From assembly GCF_019803445.1 (NCBI RefSeq), contig NZ_CP081844.1:2926501-2990500 (forward strand): 64,000 bases of DNA, read 5' to 3'. The notes beneath the pieces are model-generated. The model ran no database searches, was not told the origin of the DNA, and saw only the letters and a program-made list of their open reading frames with translations. Source of the stretch: Caenibius sp. WL (GTDB lineage: Bacteria > Pseudomonadota > Alphaproteobacteria > Sphingomonadales > Sphingomonadaceae). A program made the position numbers and the translations under genes. Each line of letters begins with the position of its first letter. Position 1 is the first letter of the stretch. Shown piece by piece: positions 50,117 through 58,453 of this stretch.

Positions 50117-50529
50117 GCGATTTCGACTTCTCCGGCATGCAAGAGCGCATTCGTTCTACGCGGAGCGCCCGCAAAATGTCACTGGATGATGTGGCTAGTG
50201 CATCGGGCTTCACCAAGAGCCACGTGTGGGAACTTGAGCAAGGCCGCAGCCGGAACCCAACCGTAAAGGCTGTGTGGGGCTTGTCTCGCGCATTAGGCGT
50301 CTCCCCCGCTTATCTGCTTGGTCTTGATCCACAGGAATCGGCAATCGATCCACTCGCGCTCGAAATCGCTGTTCTGATAGATCGCCGCATCCGAGGAGCC
50401 GAAATTGAACGGCTGAGAGAGGCGCTGGTCTGGGCTGACCTGAAAATCCGGTCGTTCCCTCGCGCTGACCAAAGTGATGTCGAACCTATCCGCCAAGCCC
50501 TCAAAGGAACAGGAGCCGATCATGGTTGA
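50113..50529 (+). CDS. XRE-family transcriptional regulator
   Basis: The 138-aa product has a canonical Cro/CI helix-turn-helix: MQERIRSTRSARKMSLDDVASASGFTKSHVWELEQGRSRNPTVKAVWGLSRALGVSPAYLLG. The acidic helical C-terminus lacks a peptidase domain. It is a second regulator, well inside the early rightward operon, and may adjust int or early expression. Confidence 0.85.
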   Translation: MSDFDFSGMQERIRSTRSARKMSLDDVASASGFTKSHVWELEQGRSRNPTVKAVWGLSRALGVSPAYLLGLDPQESAIDPLALEIAVLIDRRIRGAEIERLREALVWADLKIRSFPRADQSDVEPIRQALKGTGADHG

Positions 50530-50926
50530 GAACACGAGCGCTCCCATGCGCGTGCAGCTTTCCCGTAAGAAGGGCTGGAAGATGCCGCCCAATACAGTGA
50601 GCGTGGCGAGGCCCACAAAATGGGGCAATCCGTTTACGCCATTCGGCTGCGCTGAAGCAGGCTATATTGGCACGGCAGACGAGCTTCGCGAGCGGTGTGC
50701 TGGCGCGTTTCGCGTATGGCTCGCCACGCCCTACTGGCGTAACAATTGGGATGGCGAAGAATCTGCCGCTGCCCGCGCCAAGATGCTGGACGAGTTGCCC
50801 GAACTGCGCGGAAAGAACCTCGCGTGCTGGTGCCCGCTGGACAAGCATTGTCACGCCGATGTCCTGCTCGAACTGTCTAACGCCGACGCCCTCCTAGCCG
50901 AGCGGCAGAAAGGCGGTGACGCGTGA
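50522..50926 (+). CDS. DUF4326 protein
   Basis: The 134-aa product matches DUF4326: VSVARPTKWGNPFTPFG at the start and LPELRGKNLACWCPLDKHCHADVLLELSN at the end, with conserved Cys and His residues (CWCP, CHAD). The family is frequent in phages and of unknown function. ATG 50522 overlaps the regulator stop. Confidence 0.82.
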   Translation: MVENTSAPMRVQLSRKKGWKMPPNTVSVARPTKWGNPFTPFGCAEAGYIGTADELRERCAGAFRVWLATPYWRNNWDGEESAAARAKMLDELPELRGKNLACWCPLDKHCHADVLLELSNADALLAERQKGGDA

Positions 50927-51393
50927 GCAGGTACGCCGAAAACACGTCCGTATCGGTCTCCAACAGCAAGGCCGAAATTGAACGACTGATCGAGCGCTAT
51001 GGCGCATCCGGCTTCATGTCGGGCTGGGATGCTACCCGCGCCGTGATCGCGTTCGCGATGAACGAGCGGCAGGTCAAGTTTGTGCTGCCGATGCCAGCGC
51101 GCGATGAAAAGCGGTTCACGCACCATAGCCGAGGCATGCGCACAGCGGACGCGGCGCTAAAGGAATGGGAGCAGGCCTGCCGCCAACGGTGGCGGGCGCT
51201 GGCGCTGGTGATCAAAGCCAAGATGGAAGCCATCGAAAGCGGGATCAGCGAGTTTGACGACGAATTCATGGCGCACATCGTCCTGCCGAACGGTCGCACA
51301 GTCAGCGAAGAAGCTAAGCCGCGCATCGCGCATGCATACAAGACTAGGGAAATGCCCGCGCTGCTACCTGATTATTCGGGGGATTCCACATGA
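50923..51393 (+). CDS. hypothetical phage protein common in early operons
   Basis: The 156-aa product starts at GTG 50923 and includes KAEIERLIERYGASGFMSGWDATRAVIAFAMNERQVKFVLPMP and a helical REKIKAKMEAIESGISEFDDEFMAHI-type tail. Proteins of this pattern recur in phage early regions with no experimental role known to me. It is coupled to the DUF4326 gene. Confidence 0.66.
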   Translation: MSRYAENTSVSVSNSKAEIERLIERYGASGFMSGWDATRAVIAFAMNERQVKFVLPMPARDEKRFTHHSRGMRTADAALKEWEQACRQRWRALALVIKAKMEAIESGISEFDDEFMAHIVLPNGRTVSEEAKPRIAHAYKTREMPALLPDYSGDST

Positions 51394-51662
51394 CCAAAGC
51401 AGACCTCATTGCGCTCGCAGAACGGTGCGAAGCCCTGCGCGGTTACAGCAACGAAATTGATGTGCTGGCTGAACTAGCGCTGTTCAAGCCCGATGATGAT
51501 TACGTCAGTGTCCGCGCCAACCATGCAGGAACCAAGGTGGTTTACACCACGGCATCTGGACATGATCAAACCTATTGGGCGCCAGATCACACGATCAGCA
51601 ACGCAGCCCGTCAGAAGACATCCGCCTCTCTCAGGGCTATCGCAGAGGAGATGGACGGATGA
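51390..51662 (+). CDS. hypothetical phage protein
   Basis: The 90-aa product (MTKADLIALAERCEALRGYSNEIDVLAELALFKPDDDYVSVRANHAGTKVVYT) is acidic with alternating helix and strand. There is no family assignment. It overlaps both neighbours by ATGA. Confidence 0.6.
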   Translation: MTKADLIALAERCEALRGYSNEIDVLAELALFKPDDDYVSVRANHAGTKVVYTTASGHDQTYWAPDHTISNAARQKTSASLRAIAEEMDG

Positions 51663-51832
51663 CGGCGCACGTTCGCTTCAAACAGGCCGATGTGAAGCGC
51701 GCGGCGGCAGGCACTATCGCTGCAGGTCTCCCCATCGCCAAAATCGAGATAGACCCCAACGGGAAAATCGTCATTATTACCGGATCGCCCAAATCAGCAT
51801 CGGAAGTGAATGAATGGGCCGACCTCGAATGA
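51659..51832 (+). CDS. small protein upstream of int
   Basis: The 57-aa product (MTAHVRFKQADVKRAAAGTIAAGLPIAKIEIDPNGKIVIITG) is basic at the N-terminus. Short proteins of this pattern often precede phage integrase genes in alphaproteobacteria. It could be an excisionase, but there is no clear winged-helix motif. ATGA overlaps occur on both sides. Confidence 0.62.
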   Translation: MTAHVRFKQADVKRAAAGTIAAGLPIAKIEIDPNGKIVIITGSPKSASEVNEWADLE

Positions 51833-52884
51833 ATAATGTTCTGCCCAAATTCGCCAGCGCGTTCAAAGACCGCCATGGCCGAGAACGCGTGCGTCTGCGT
51901 CGTACAGGATGGCAAACGGCCTACGTTTCAGAGGTGCCCGGGACTGCTGAATTTACGCAGATCTATAAGGAGTGGCTGGAAAACGGCAGGATAGAGGCCG
52001 CTGAGGCAAAGACCGTGCCCGGCACTTTCGACGATCTGATCTCCCGCTTCTATCAGAGCGCATACTTCAAAGACACCAAGCCACAGACGCAACGGATCTA
52101 CAGGGGCGAATTGGAGCGGTTTCGAGCGACATATGGGAACCGTACGGTTGCAGGCATGAATGCGAAGCACGTCGCCAATCTGATGACGAAGATGCAGGCG
52201 ACGCCCTCAGCGGCCAACAACCTGAAAAAGCGCCTCGGCCAACTGTTCGATTTCGCCATCCTCATGGGAATGCGCAACGATAATCCTGCCCGTGTGGTGC
52301 GCGGGGTGAAGTCGCGCACTGGTGGTTATCAGACATGGCAAGAGGAGCATATTGCGGCGTTCCAGGCGCGTTGGCCTATCGGCACACAGGAGCGGCTTGC
52401 TTTCGATCTGGCGCTTTATACCGGCCAGCGCAAAAGCGATGTCTGTCGCATGGGCCCGCAGCATGTCGAGAAGGGACGCATCCGAATCACGCAGGTGAAA
52501 ACCAGCAAGGAGCTTCGCATTCCGATCCATCCTGATTTGGCAAAAAGCATCGCAGCCACTCCAAGTGGGCACCTCGCCTACATCGTCACCAGACTGGGCG
52601 TGCCTCGGACCCGCAATGGCTTCGGCAATTGGTTTGGCGATGCGTGCCGAGCGTCGGGCTTGCAGGGCTATTCAATGCACGGGCTGCGGAAGGCTTGCGC
52701 CCGACGCTTGGCTGAATTGGGTCTATCAAATCAGTTGATCAAATCGATTACCGGGCATTCCAGTGACGCCGAAGTGGCGCGATATACGCGCGATGCGGAA
52801 CAGGTGCGACTGGCCGATACAGCCATGGGTTTGGCTACCCAATACAAAACCGATTTGGCTAACCGCCAAGAAGATGTTGATTAG
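51829..52884 (+). CDS. int: tyrosine recombinase integrase
   Basis: The 351-aa integrase has an N-terminal arm/core-binding region and a C-terminal catalytic domain with Arg201 (YTGQRKSDV), Lys224 or 227 (VKTSK), His284 and Arg287 (HGLRKA), His310 (TGHSS) and Tyr319 (VARYTRDA). It ends 19 bases before attR and catalyses recombination at tRNA-Arg. As the last gene of the early rightward operon its expression is probably tied to that operon, so a separate lysogenic promoter might exist. Confidence 0.95.
   Translation: MNNVLPKFASAFKDRHGRERVRLRRTGWQTAYVSEVPGTAEFTQIYKEWLENGRIEAAEAKTVPGTFDDLISRFYQSAYFKDTKPQTQRIYRGELERFRATYGNRTVAGMNAKHVANLMTKMQATPSAANNLKKRLGQLFDFAILMGMRNDNPARVVRGVKSRTGGYQTWQEEHIAAFQARWPIGTQERLAFDLALYTGQRKSDVCRMGPQHVEKGRIRITQVKTSKELRIPIHPDLAKSIAATPSGHLAYIVTRLGVPRTRNGFGNWFGDACRASGLQGYSMHGLRKACARRLAELGLSNQLIKSITGHSSDAEVARYTRDAEQVRLADTAMGLATQYKTDLANRQEDVD
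52830..52864 (+). repeat. putative integrase arm-type sites, right side (two copies)
   Basis: TTTGGCTAACC is at 52854-52864, and TTTGGCTACCC (one mismatch) at 52830-52840, both within the last codons of int. They mirror the pair inside attL and keep the same orientation. Confidence 0.6.
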
Positions 52885-52902
52885 AAAACAATAATTTTTA
52901 AG

Positions 52903-52919
52903 GTGGCGCGCCCTACAGG
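52903..52919 (+). repeat. attR core (17 bp)
   Basis: The sequence is identical to 14775-14791. It covers the acceptor and partial T arm of the intact tRNA-Arg, so the prophage leaves the tRNA gene functional at this end. Confidence 0.92.
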
Positions 52920-52980
52920 AGTCGAACCTGTGACCTCAGGATTAGAAGTCCCGTGCTCTATCCAGCTGAGCTAAGGGCGC
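52904..52980 (-). tRNA. tRNA-Arg (anticodon TCT)
   Basis: The 77-base gene folds as a complete cloverleaf: acceptor GCGCCCT/AGGGCGC, D arm GCTC/GAGC, anticodon arm CGGGA-CTTCTAA-TCCTG with TCT, T arm ACAGG-TTCGACT-CCTGT, discriminator G and an encoded CCA. It is the phage attachment site. Confidence 0.97.
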
Positions 52981-53050
52981 GCTGGCCGAATGGCCGGGGG
53001 TGCCATAGCGTGCTTTTCCTGCGTGGCAAATCACTATAGGCAGTTGCGCC

Positions 53051-53788
53051 ATGGAGCATGAACCGAAACGGATCGAAGGCCGGGAAGGCGCGCGACGGCA
53101 ATTTCGCTATTACGATCTCGTCATGGCGGCGTTCGTGGCCATTCTGCTGCTGTCCAATATCATCGGCGCGTCCAAGCCCAGCTTCATCACGCTGCCCAAC
53201 GGCATGGAATGGTCGTTCGGTGCCGGGGTGTTGTTCTTTCCGATCAGCTACATCATCGGGGACGTGCTGACCGAAGTCTATGGCTATGCCCACGCCCGCC
53301 GGGTGATCTGGACCGGTTTCGCCGCGCTGACTTTCATGGCTTTCATGGCCTGGGTGGTGGTGTCCCTGCCGCCCGCGAAGGATTGGCCGGGACAGGAAGC
53401 GTACGAATTCGTCTTCGGCAACAGTTGGCGCATCGTCGTGGCGTCGATTTTCGCCTTCTGGGTGGGGGAATTCGCTAATTCCTATGTCCTTGCCCGGATG
53501 AAAGTGTGGACGGGCGGCAAATACCTGTGGACCCGCACCATCGGTTCCACCGTGATCGGGCAAGGGTTCGACAGTCTGATCTTCTATCCGCTCGCTTTCT
53601 ACGGGCTGGCCGGATGGCCCCCGGAACAACTCATGCAGGTCGTCATTTCGCAGTGGCTGATCAAGACCGGATGGGAAGTGCTGCTGACCCCGCTGACCTA
53701 CGTCGTCGTCGGCTGGCTGAAAGACCGCGAAGGGGTCGACGTGTTCGACAGCGACACCGATTTTTCACCTTTCGCCTCCACGCGTTGA
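53051..53788 (+). CDS. queuosine precursor transporter (YhhQ family)
   Basis: The 245-aa membrane protein has about six helices and YhhQ-family signatures: LLLSNIIGASKPSFITLP, GVLFFPISYIIGDVLTEVYGYAHARRVIW, FGNSWRIVVASIFAFWVGEFANSYVLARMKVWTGGKYLWTRTIGSTVIGQGFDSLIF. The family imports queuosine precursors for tRNA modification. It lies 70 bases from tRNA-Arg on the opposite strand. Confidence 0.93.
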   Translation: MEHEPKRIEGREGARRQFRYYDLVMAAFVAILLLSNIIGASKPSFITLPNGMEWSFGAGVLFFPISYIIGDVLTEVYGYAHARRVIWTGFAALTFMAFMAWVVVSLPPAKDWPGQEAYEFVFGNSWRIVVASIFAFWVGEFANSYVLARMKVWTGGKYLWTRTIGSTVIGQGFDSLIFYPLAFYGLAGWPPEQLMQVVISQWLIKTGWEVLLTPLTYVVVGWLKDREGVDVFDSDTDFSPFASTR

Positions 53789-53800
53789 TCGCGTTTGGCC

Positions 53801-54901
53801 ATGGCGCTCGACCGCATCACTCTGTCGCGATTCCGCAATCATGGCGAAAGCAGACTGGACGGGACAGCCCATTTCAATCTGCTGATCGGTGAAAACGGCG
53901 CCGGCAAGACGAACGTGCTGGAAGCTCTCTCGCTGCTCGCCCCCGGCCGGGGGCTGCGCCGCGCGGCGCTGACCGATATCCCTCAGAAGCAGGCCGGTGG
54001 CGGCCCGGCAAGCGGCTTTGCCATCAGCGCCCGGCTGGATAGCGGAGATGGCGGCGAGCCCGTACTGATCGGCACCGGGACGCGCGAAGATCGCCTGACG
54101 CGCCGCCTCGTCCAGATCAACGGCGCCGACAGCAGCGCCATGGCGCTGGGCGAATGGCTGGCGGTCAGTTGGCTGACCCCGGCGATGGACGGGCTGTTCA
54201 CCGACAGCGCGGGCGCGCGGCGGCGGTATATGGACCGGCTCGCCCTCGCGCTCGATCCCGCGCATGCCCGCCATGCCTCACGCTACGAAGCGGCGCTGCG
54301 CGAACGCAACCGGCTGCTCGACAGCGACAGCGAACCCGATCCGCAATGGCTCGACGCGGTCGAGGCCGGTCTTGCCCAGCATGGGGCCGCGCTGGCGGCT
54401 GGCCGGGCGCGGCTGGTGGAACGCCTGATGGGGGAACTGGCAGCCTTGCCCGATCAGCCTTTCGCCCGCCCCGCCCTGGACTATGCGGCGAACGCCCCTG
54501 ACAGCGAACAGGCGCTGGCCATGGAACTGCGCAGCCAGCGCCCCCGCGACCGCGCCGCGCGGCGCACGCTGAACGGGCCGCATCGCGATGATCTCACCGT
54601 CATGATGGCGGGCAAGGATATCCCGGCCGCGTATTGCTCCACCGGGGAACAGAAAGCGATGCTGATCGCGATCACACTGGCCCATGCCGGGCTGGCGGCG
54701 CGCGGGCGGCCCGGGGTGCTGCTGCTGGATGAAGTCGCCGCCCATCTCGACCCGGTGCGGCGCGAGGCCCTGTTCGAGCGGTTGCGGCTGGGCGCGGCGC
54801 AAGTGTGGATGACGGGGACGGAGCGGGCCCCGTTCGCAACCATTGCCACCGATCTCGCCGTCTGGCGCGTCAGCGGCGGAAAAGTGGAACGGACGGGCTG
54901 A
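53801..54901 (+). CDS. recF: DNA replication and repair protein RecF
   Basis: The 366-aa SMC-like ATPase has Walker A LIGENGAGKTN (about 28-38), the LNGPHRDDL segment, the signature STGEQKAMLIAITLAHA and Walker B VLLLDEVAAHLD. RecF loads RecA at gaps with RecO/R. ATG 53801 gives the family start (MALDRITLSRFRNH); a TTG two codons upstream is less likely. Confidence 0.95.
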   Translation: MALDRITLSRFRNHGESRLDGTAHFNLLIGENGAGKTNVLEALSLLAPGRGLRRAALTDIPQKQAGGGPASGFAISARLDSGDGGEPVLIGTGTREDRLTRRLVQINGADSSAMALGEWLAVSWLTPAMDGLFTDSAGARRRYMDRLALALDPAHARHASRYEAALRERNRLLDSDSEPDPQWLDAVEAGLAQHGAALAAGRARLVERLMGELAALPDQPFARPALDYAANAPDSEQALAMELRSQRPRDRAARRTLNGPHRDDLTVMMAGKDIPAAYCSTGEQKAMLIAITLAHAGLAARGRPGVLLLDEVAAHLDPVRREALFERLRLGAAQVWMTGTERAPFATIATDLAVWRVSGGKVERTG

Positions 54902-54923
54902 ACGCCCGCCCGCTCTCGATCAT

Positions 54924-55364
54924 TCAGGCGAAGACCGCCGCGTTGGCCGGGTCCTTCGGGTCCGGGCCGAAACGGTTGGGGCCCGGCGTACCGGGCAGAA
55001 CCATCAGCACCAGCAGCGCGATGGAGGCAAGCGTGCCGACAATCGGAATCATGCTGGCCACGATAATCCCGAGATACCACCAGCCGGACATATCGCGATC
55101 ATGCAGGCGGCGGACGACCACCGCGATCGACGGGACGAGGAACACCGCCATATAACCGAGCGCCACGATCCCCAGGACGATCATGAAGAAAACCGGCGGG
55201 GTGGAACCCTGAAAGCTGCCCGTGGCATAGCCGATGGCACCCAGCACAATCGCAAGGCCGGCCACCACCAGCACGTTGAACAGCGTGAACATCCAATATT
55301 CCATGCGCCGCGAACGGCCGGAAAAGTCCGCATACCGCTTCAGCGGCAGAAGCATCCATTCCAT
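54924..55364 (-). CDS. DUF805 membrane protein
   Basis: The 146-aa product matches DUF805: KRYADFSGRSRRMEYWMFTLFNVLV, four hydrophobic helices, and VVVRRLHDRDMSGWWYL before the last helices, ending GPNRFGPDPKD. Function is unknown. GAGGGGAC lies 5 bases before ATG 55364, and it converges with recF. Confidence 0.92.
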   Translation of the reverse strand: MEWMLLPLKRYADFSGRSRRMEYWMFTLFNVLVVAGLAIVLGAIGYATGSFQGSTPPVFFMIVLGIVALGYMAVFLVPSIAVVVRRLHDRDMSGWWYLGIIVASMIPIVGTLASIALLVLMVLPGTPGPNRFGPDPKDPANAAVFA

Positions 55365-55476
55365 GTAAAGTCCCCTCGGATACGGCACGAACGGGTCGTG
55401 GCCGAACAAACGTCTAAGCGAAAAACGCTCGGCGAATGTTGATTTCATGCCGCGTAAACGCTTCCCGGTAAACAAA

Positions 55477-55503
55477 AAAGGGAGGCTGCCCCAGCCTCCC
55501 TTT
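55477..55503 (-). terminator. intrinsic terminator of the TonB receptor gene
   Basis: AAAGGGAGGCTG (55477-55488), CCC, CAGCCTCCCTTT (55492-55503) form a perfect 12-bp stem with a 3-base loop. On the minus strand it runs into TTTTTTG, closing the receptor transcript. Confidence 0.9.
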
Positions 55504-55527
55504 CGTAAAGTTGCCTTGGCGCGGATG

Positions 55528-58143
55528 CTACCACTTGAAGCGGGCGGACGCGCCATAAGTGCGCGGCTGGTTCGGATAGGCCGAAATCGCCAGCGGCTGC
55601 GCCACGGAATCGAAGATCCGGTTGAAGTACCGGTCATCGAGCAGATTGCGCCCCCAGATCGACAGTTCCAGCCCGTTGCGCATCGCATAGGTAAGCGAGG
55701 CATCGACTTCATCGACCTGGCGCTTGAAATGGCTCGCCGCCTCGATCGCGGGCTTGTAATCGACAGGATTGCCCGCCGTATCGCGCGCGATGAAGCCGGG
55801 CAGGCCTTCCACCGCCCAAGAGCGCGATTCATAGTGATAGGAACCGCGCAGGATCAGGCGATCCCCGTTGCCCAGATCCTGATCCCACTGCGCGCTGAAC
55901 GTGGTCGACCACCGGGGGATTTCCGGCGGGCGGCGGCCCGACTGATCGCCCACGGCCGACGCCACGAAACTGTTGTACTTGGGGTCGAGCCAGGTGATCG
56001 CCACGCCCAGCGTCAGTGGCGGGATCGGGCGGGCGGTGCCTTCGAATTCCACGCCATAGGTCGATTGCTTGCCCGCATTGGCGAGCGCAAAGCCCGTCCC
56101 CAGGAAGATGTTCGACTGGAAGCCCTTGATCTCCTGATAGAACACCGCGAGATTGACCGAATAGGTGCGCCAGTTGCCCTTGGCGCCCAATTCGATGACC
56201 CGCGATTTTTCCGGATCGGCCACGCGCGAACCGTACTGGAGATTGGGCACCAGCAGCCCCGCCCCCGCCAGCCCGCTCGCCGCCGAAAGCGGCGGTCGGC
56301 TGTCGCGCGAGAGATTGACCGAGCTTGCTTTGAAGCCTGTCGCATAGCTGGCATAGATATTCACGTGATCGCTGGCATCGTAGGCCAGCCGCACGGTATA
56401 GCTGAAATTGCTGTCGCTGGTCTTTCCGTCTTCCGCCGCGTTGGGCAGGTTGACGAACGGCGGGAACAACTGGAGCGTGCGCAGCCCGCCCAGCGGATTG
56501 GCCCGCGGATTGTTCATGTTCGCCGTGGCATAGGCCGCGGCCTGCGCTGCGGCGAGGCCGCTGTTCAGCGCCCCCTGATAGATCAGGTTGTAACGCAGCG
56601 GCGCATATTGCGCGGCATCGAAATCAATGGCCGAAAACGGATCGTAGGAGGTGACATCGGTGGCGAACTTCTTCTTGTCGCGGGTGTAATTGCCCCCCAA
56701 CGTCAGCGTCAGCCGCTTGGCCAGTTCGATATCCATCTGCCCGAAGACGGAGAAGGATTCGTTGCGCAGCGCCATATCGATGTTCTGGCCCGTGCCCGCG
56801 CGGAAGAATTTGCCGATATATTGCCCGGGGTTGCCATCCATCGCGCCGAACGCCCCTTCGAGCGTGGCGAGATTGAGCGCCCCCCCGCTGCGCCCCTGAA
56901 TCAGGAGATTGGCATAGGGGCGGAACTGGTCATCGAGATAAAGCTCGCCGTGCTGGCGGAACTTCTCGTTCAGATAGAACACGCCGAACAGCGCACTGAT
57001 CGAATCGGTGATATCGCCGGTGACGCGGAATTCCTGGCTGAAGCTGCGCAGCCACTTGTCTTCCAGATTGGAGGACAGCAGCCGGGCGGAAGTAAAATCG
57101 GAATCCTGGTCGTTCACCGCGTTGGTGCGGCGCAGAGCGGTGATCGACGTGAGCGTGAACGGCCCCGTGTCATAATCGATCTGCGCCGAAACGCCGAAGT
57201 TCTCGATCTTGTTGGTCGAGGGGAAATTGCCGTAAATCCGGTCCTTGAACGCATCCTTGGGATTGTTGACCATCCCGCCGACGAGAGGCGACATGAGCGC
57301 GGCGGTGGCGCCGGAGCTTTGGATATTGACCACAGCGCAGCAGTTCTCGTCGATCTTGTCGTAATCCCCGATCAGGCGGATTTTCAGCGCATCGTTCGGC
57401 TCGAACAGCGCCTGCCCGCGCACGAACCAGCGGTTGCGCTCGTTCGTGCGGGTATCGCTGCCCAGATCCTTCACATAGCCGTCGCGCTTGTTCACCCCGG
57501 CAGCGAGGCTCAGCGCCAGCGCGTCGCTCACCGGACCGGTGACATAGCCTTTCAGCACCCGGGCATCGAAGTTGCCGTAGGATGCTTCGACCGAGCCTTG
57601 GAACGTGTGCTGCGGTTCGCGGGTGACGATGGAAATCACGCCCGCCGATGCGTTCTTGCCGAACAGCGTCGATTGCGGCCCACGCAGGACCTCGACCCGC
57701 TGGATATCCGGGAAATCGCTGATCTGCGAGGCCGTGCGCGAACGGAACACGCCATCGACGAACACGCCCACCGACGGTTCGATACCGACGTTGTTGGAGC
57801 CGTTGCCGAAGCCGCGAATGAAGAAGTTCGTCGCCTGCGAGCCTTGCAATTGGACCACGCGCAGCGACGGCACCACACTGACCAGATCGCTGACATCGCG
57901 AATGTGAGCGCGTTCCATGGTTTCCGCCGTGGTCACGCTGACCGCAACAGGCACATCCTGCAGCGTCTTTTCGCGCTTGGTCGCGGTGACGATGATCGCA
58001 TTGCCATCGCTTTCGGCAAAAGTTGTGCTCCCGGCATCCTGCGCGGCGGCGAAGCCCGGCAGGACGAGAGCAGTGGCCCCTGCCCCCGCCAGAATGGCGG
58101 TGCGTGAGCGGCGAAGTCGACCCGATGTGCCGTTATCCTGCAT
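55528..58143 (-). CDS. TonB-dependent outer-membrane receptor
   Basis: The 871-aa protein has a signal peptide (AILAGAGATALVLPGFAAAQ), a TonB-box-like NAIIVTATKREKTLQDVPVAVSV, a plug domain (VVPSLRVVQLQGSQATNFFIRGFG, RVEVLRGPQSTLFGKNASAGVISIVT) and a 22-strand-type barrel ending in YGASARFKW with terminal aromatic. The substrate is not evident; sphingomonads have many such receptors. GAGGGA precedes ATG 58143; ATG 58155 is an alternative. Confidence 0.93.
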   Translation of the reverse strand: MQDNGTSGRLRRSRTAILAGAGATALVLPGFAAAQDAGSTTFAESDGNAIIVTATKREKTLQDVPVAVSVTTAETMERAHIRDVSDLVSVVPSLRVVQLQGSQATNFFIRGFGNGSNNVGIEPSVGVFVDGVFRSRTASQISDFPDIQRVEVLRGPQSTLFGKNASAGVISIVTREPQHTFQGSVEASYGNFDARVLKGYVTGPVSDALALSLAAGVNKRDGYVKDLGSDTRTNERNRWFVRGQALFEPNDALKIRLIGDYDKIDENCCAVVNIQSSGATAALMSPLVGGMVNNPKDAFKDRIYGNFPSTNKIENFGVSAQIDYDTGPFTLTSITALRRTNAVNDQDSDFTSARLLSSNLEDKWLRSFSQEFRVTGDITDSISALFGVFYLNEKFRQHGELYLDDQFRPYANLLIQGRSGGALNLATLEGAFGAMDGNPGQYIGKFFRAGTGQNIDMALRNESFSVFGQMDIELAKRLTLTLGGNYTRDKKKFATDVTSYDPFSAIDFDAAQYAPLRYNLIYQGALNSGLAAAQAAAYATANMNNPRANPLGGLRTLQLFPPFVNLPNAAEDGKTSDSNFSYTVRLAYDASDHVNIYASYATGFKASSVNLSRDSRPPLSAASGLAGAGLLVPNLQYGSRVADPEKSRVIELGAKGNWRTYSVNLAVFYQEIKGFQSNIFLGTGFALANAGKQSTYGVEFEGTARPIPPLTLGVAITWLDPKYNSFVASAVGDQSGRRPPEIPRWSTTFSAQWDQDLGNGDRLILRGSYHYESRSWAVEGLPGFIARDTAGNPVDYKPAIEAASHFKRQVDEVDASLTYAMRNGLELSIWGRNLLDDRYFNRIFDSVAQPLAISAYPNQPRTYGASARFKW

Positions 58144-58453
58144 GGTATCCCTCATAAATCTCGGCGTTCCGCCGAAAGTGCGAGATCCCGTTTGTCTGAT
58201 TTTGTCGGGTTGCCGCTCGCACTCCAGCGGGATTGGACCATCGTCTATCCCAAGAGAGTGTTTTTTTGGTTAACGCGCACCTAGCGTTGCCGGAAACCCA
58301 CAGGCGGCGCCGCTCTCGGGCCCGCAATCGCCCCCCGGTTTGCAATCCGCTTGCCGCATGGGCCGACATGGTATAGATGGCCGCCGTTCGCGGGTGCAGC
58401 ATGCTTGGCATCGTCGGTCCCGCCCCCAACAACCGAAAGCACCGAGCCCACGC
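58144..58453. other. 310-base divergent intergenic region
   Basis: It separates the TonB receptor (leftward) from typA (rightward) and should contain both promoters. I see no additional gene, strong repeat or riboswitch-like pattern. A short T-run (58260-58267) follows GAGAGTG. Confidence 0.5.

Larger units (their letters stand above)
14775..52919. mobile_element. P22-like short-tailed prophage in tRNA-Arg(TCT)
   Basis: The boundaries are identical 17-bp sequences at 14775-14791 and 52903-52919, matching the 3' end of tRNA-Arg. Between them lie int, a cI/cro switch, a replication module, a terminase-portal-scaffold-coat block, gp4- and gp10-like tail-hub genes, ejection-type proteins, a tail fiber and a lysis cassette. 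Element length is about 38.1 kb. All expected modules are present and I see no disrupted essential gene, so it may be inducible. The late-gene order resembles P22, but the coat protein is of the N4-gp56/DUF4043 type. Confidence 0.93.

Noticed and set aside
55447-58107. 886-aa plus-strand frame across the TonB receptor
   Set aside because: Antisense shadow. The receptor frame has a signal peptide, plug motifs and a terminal aromatic residue.
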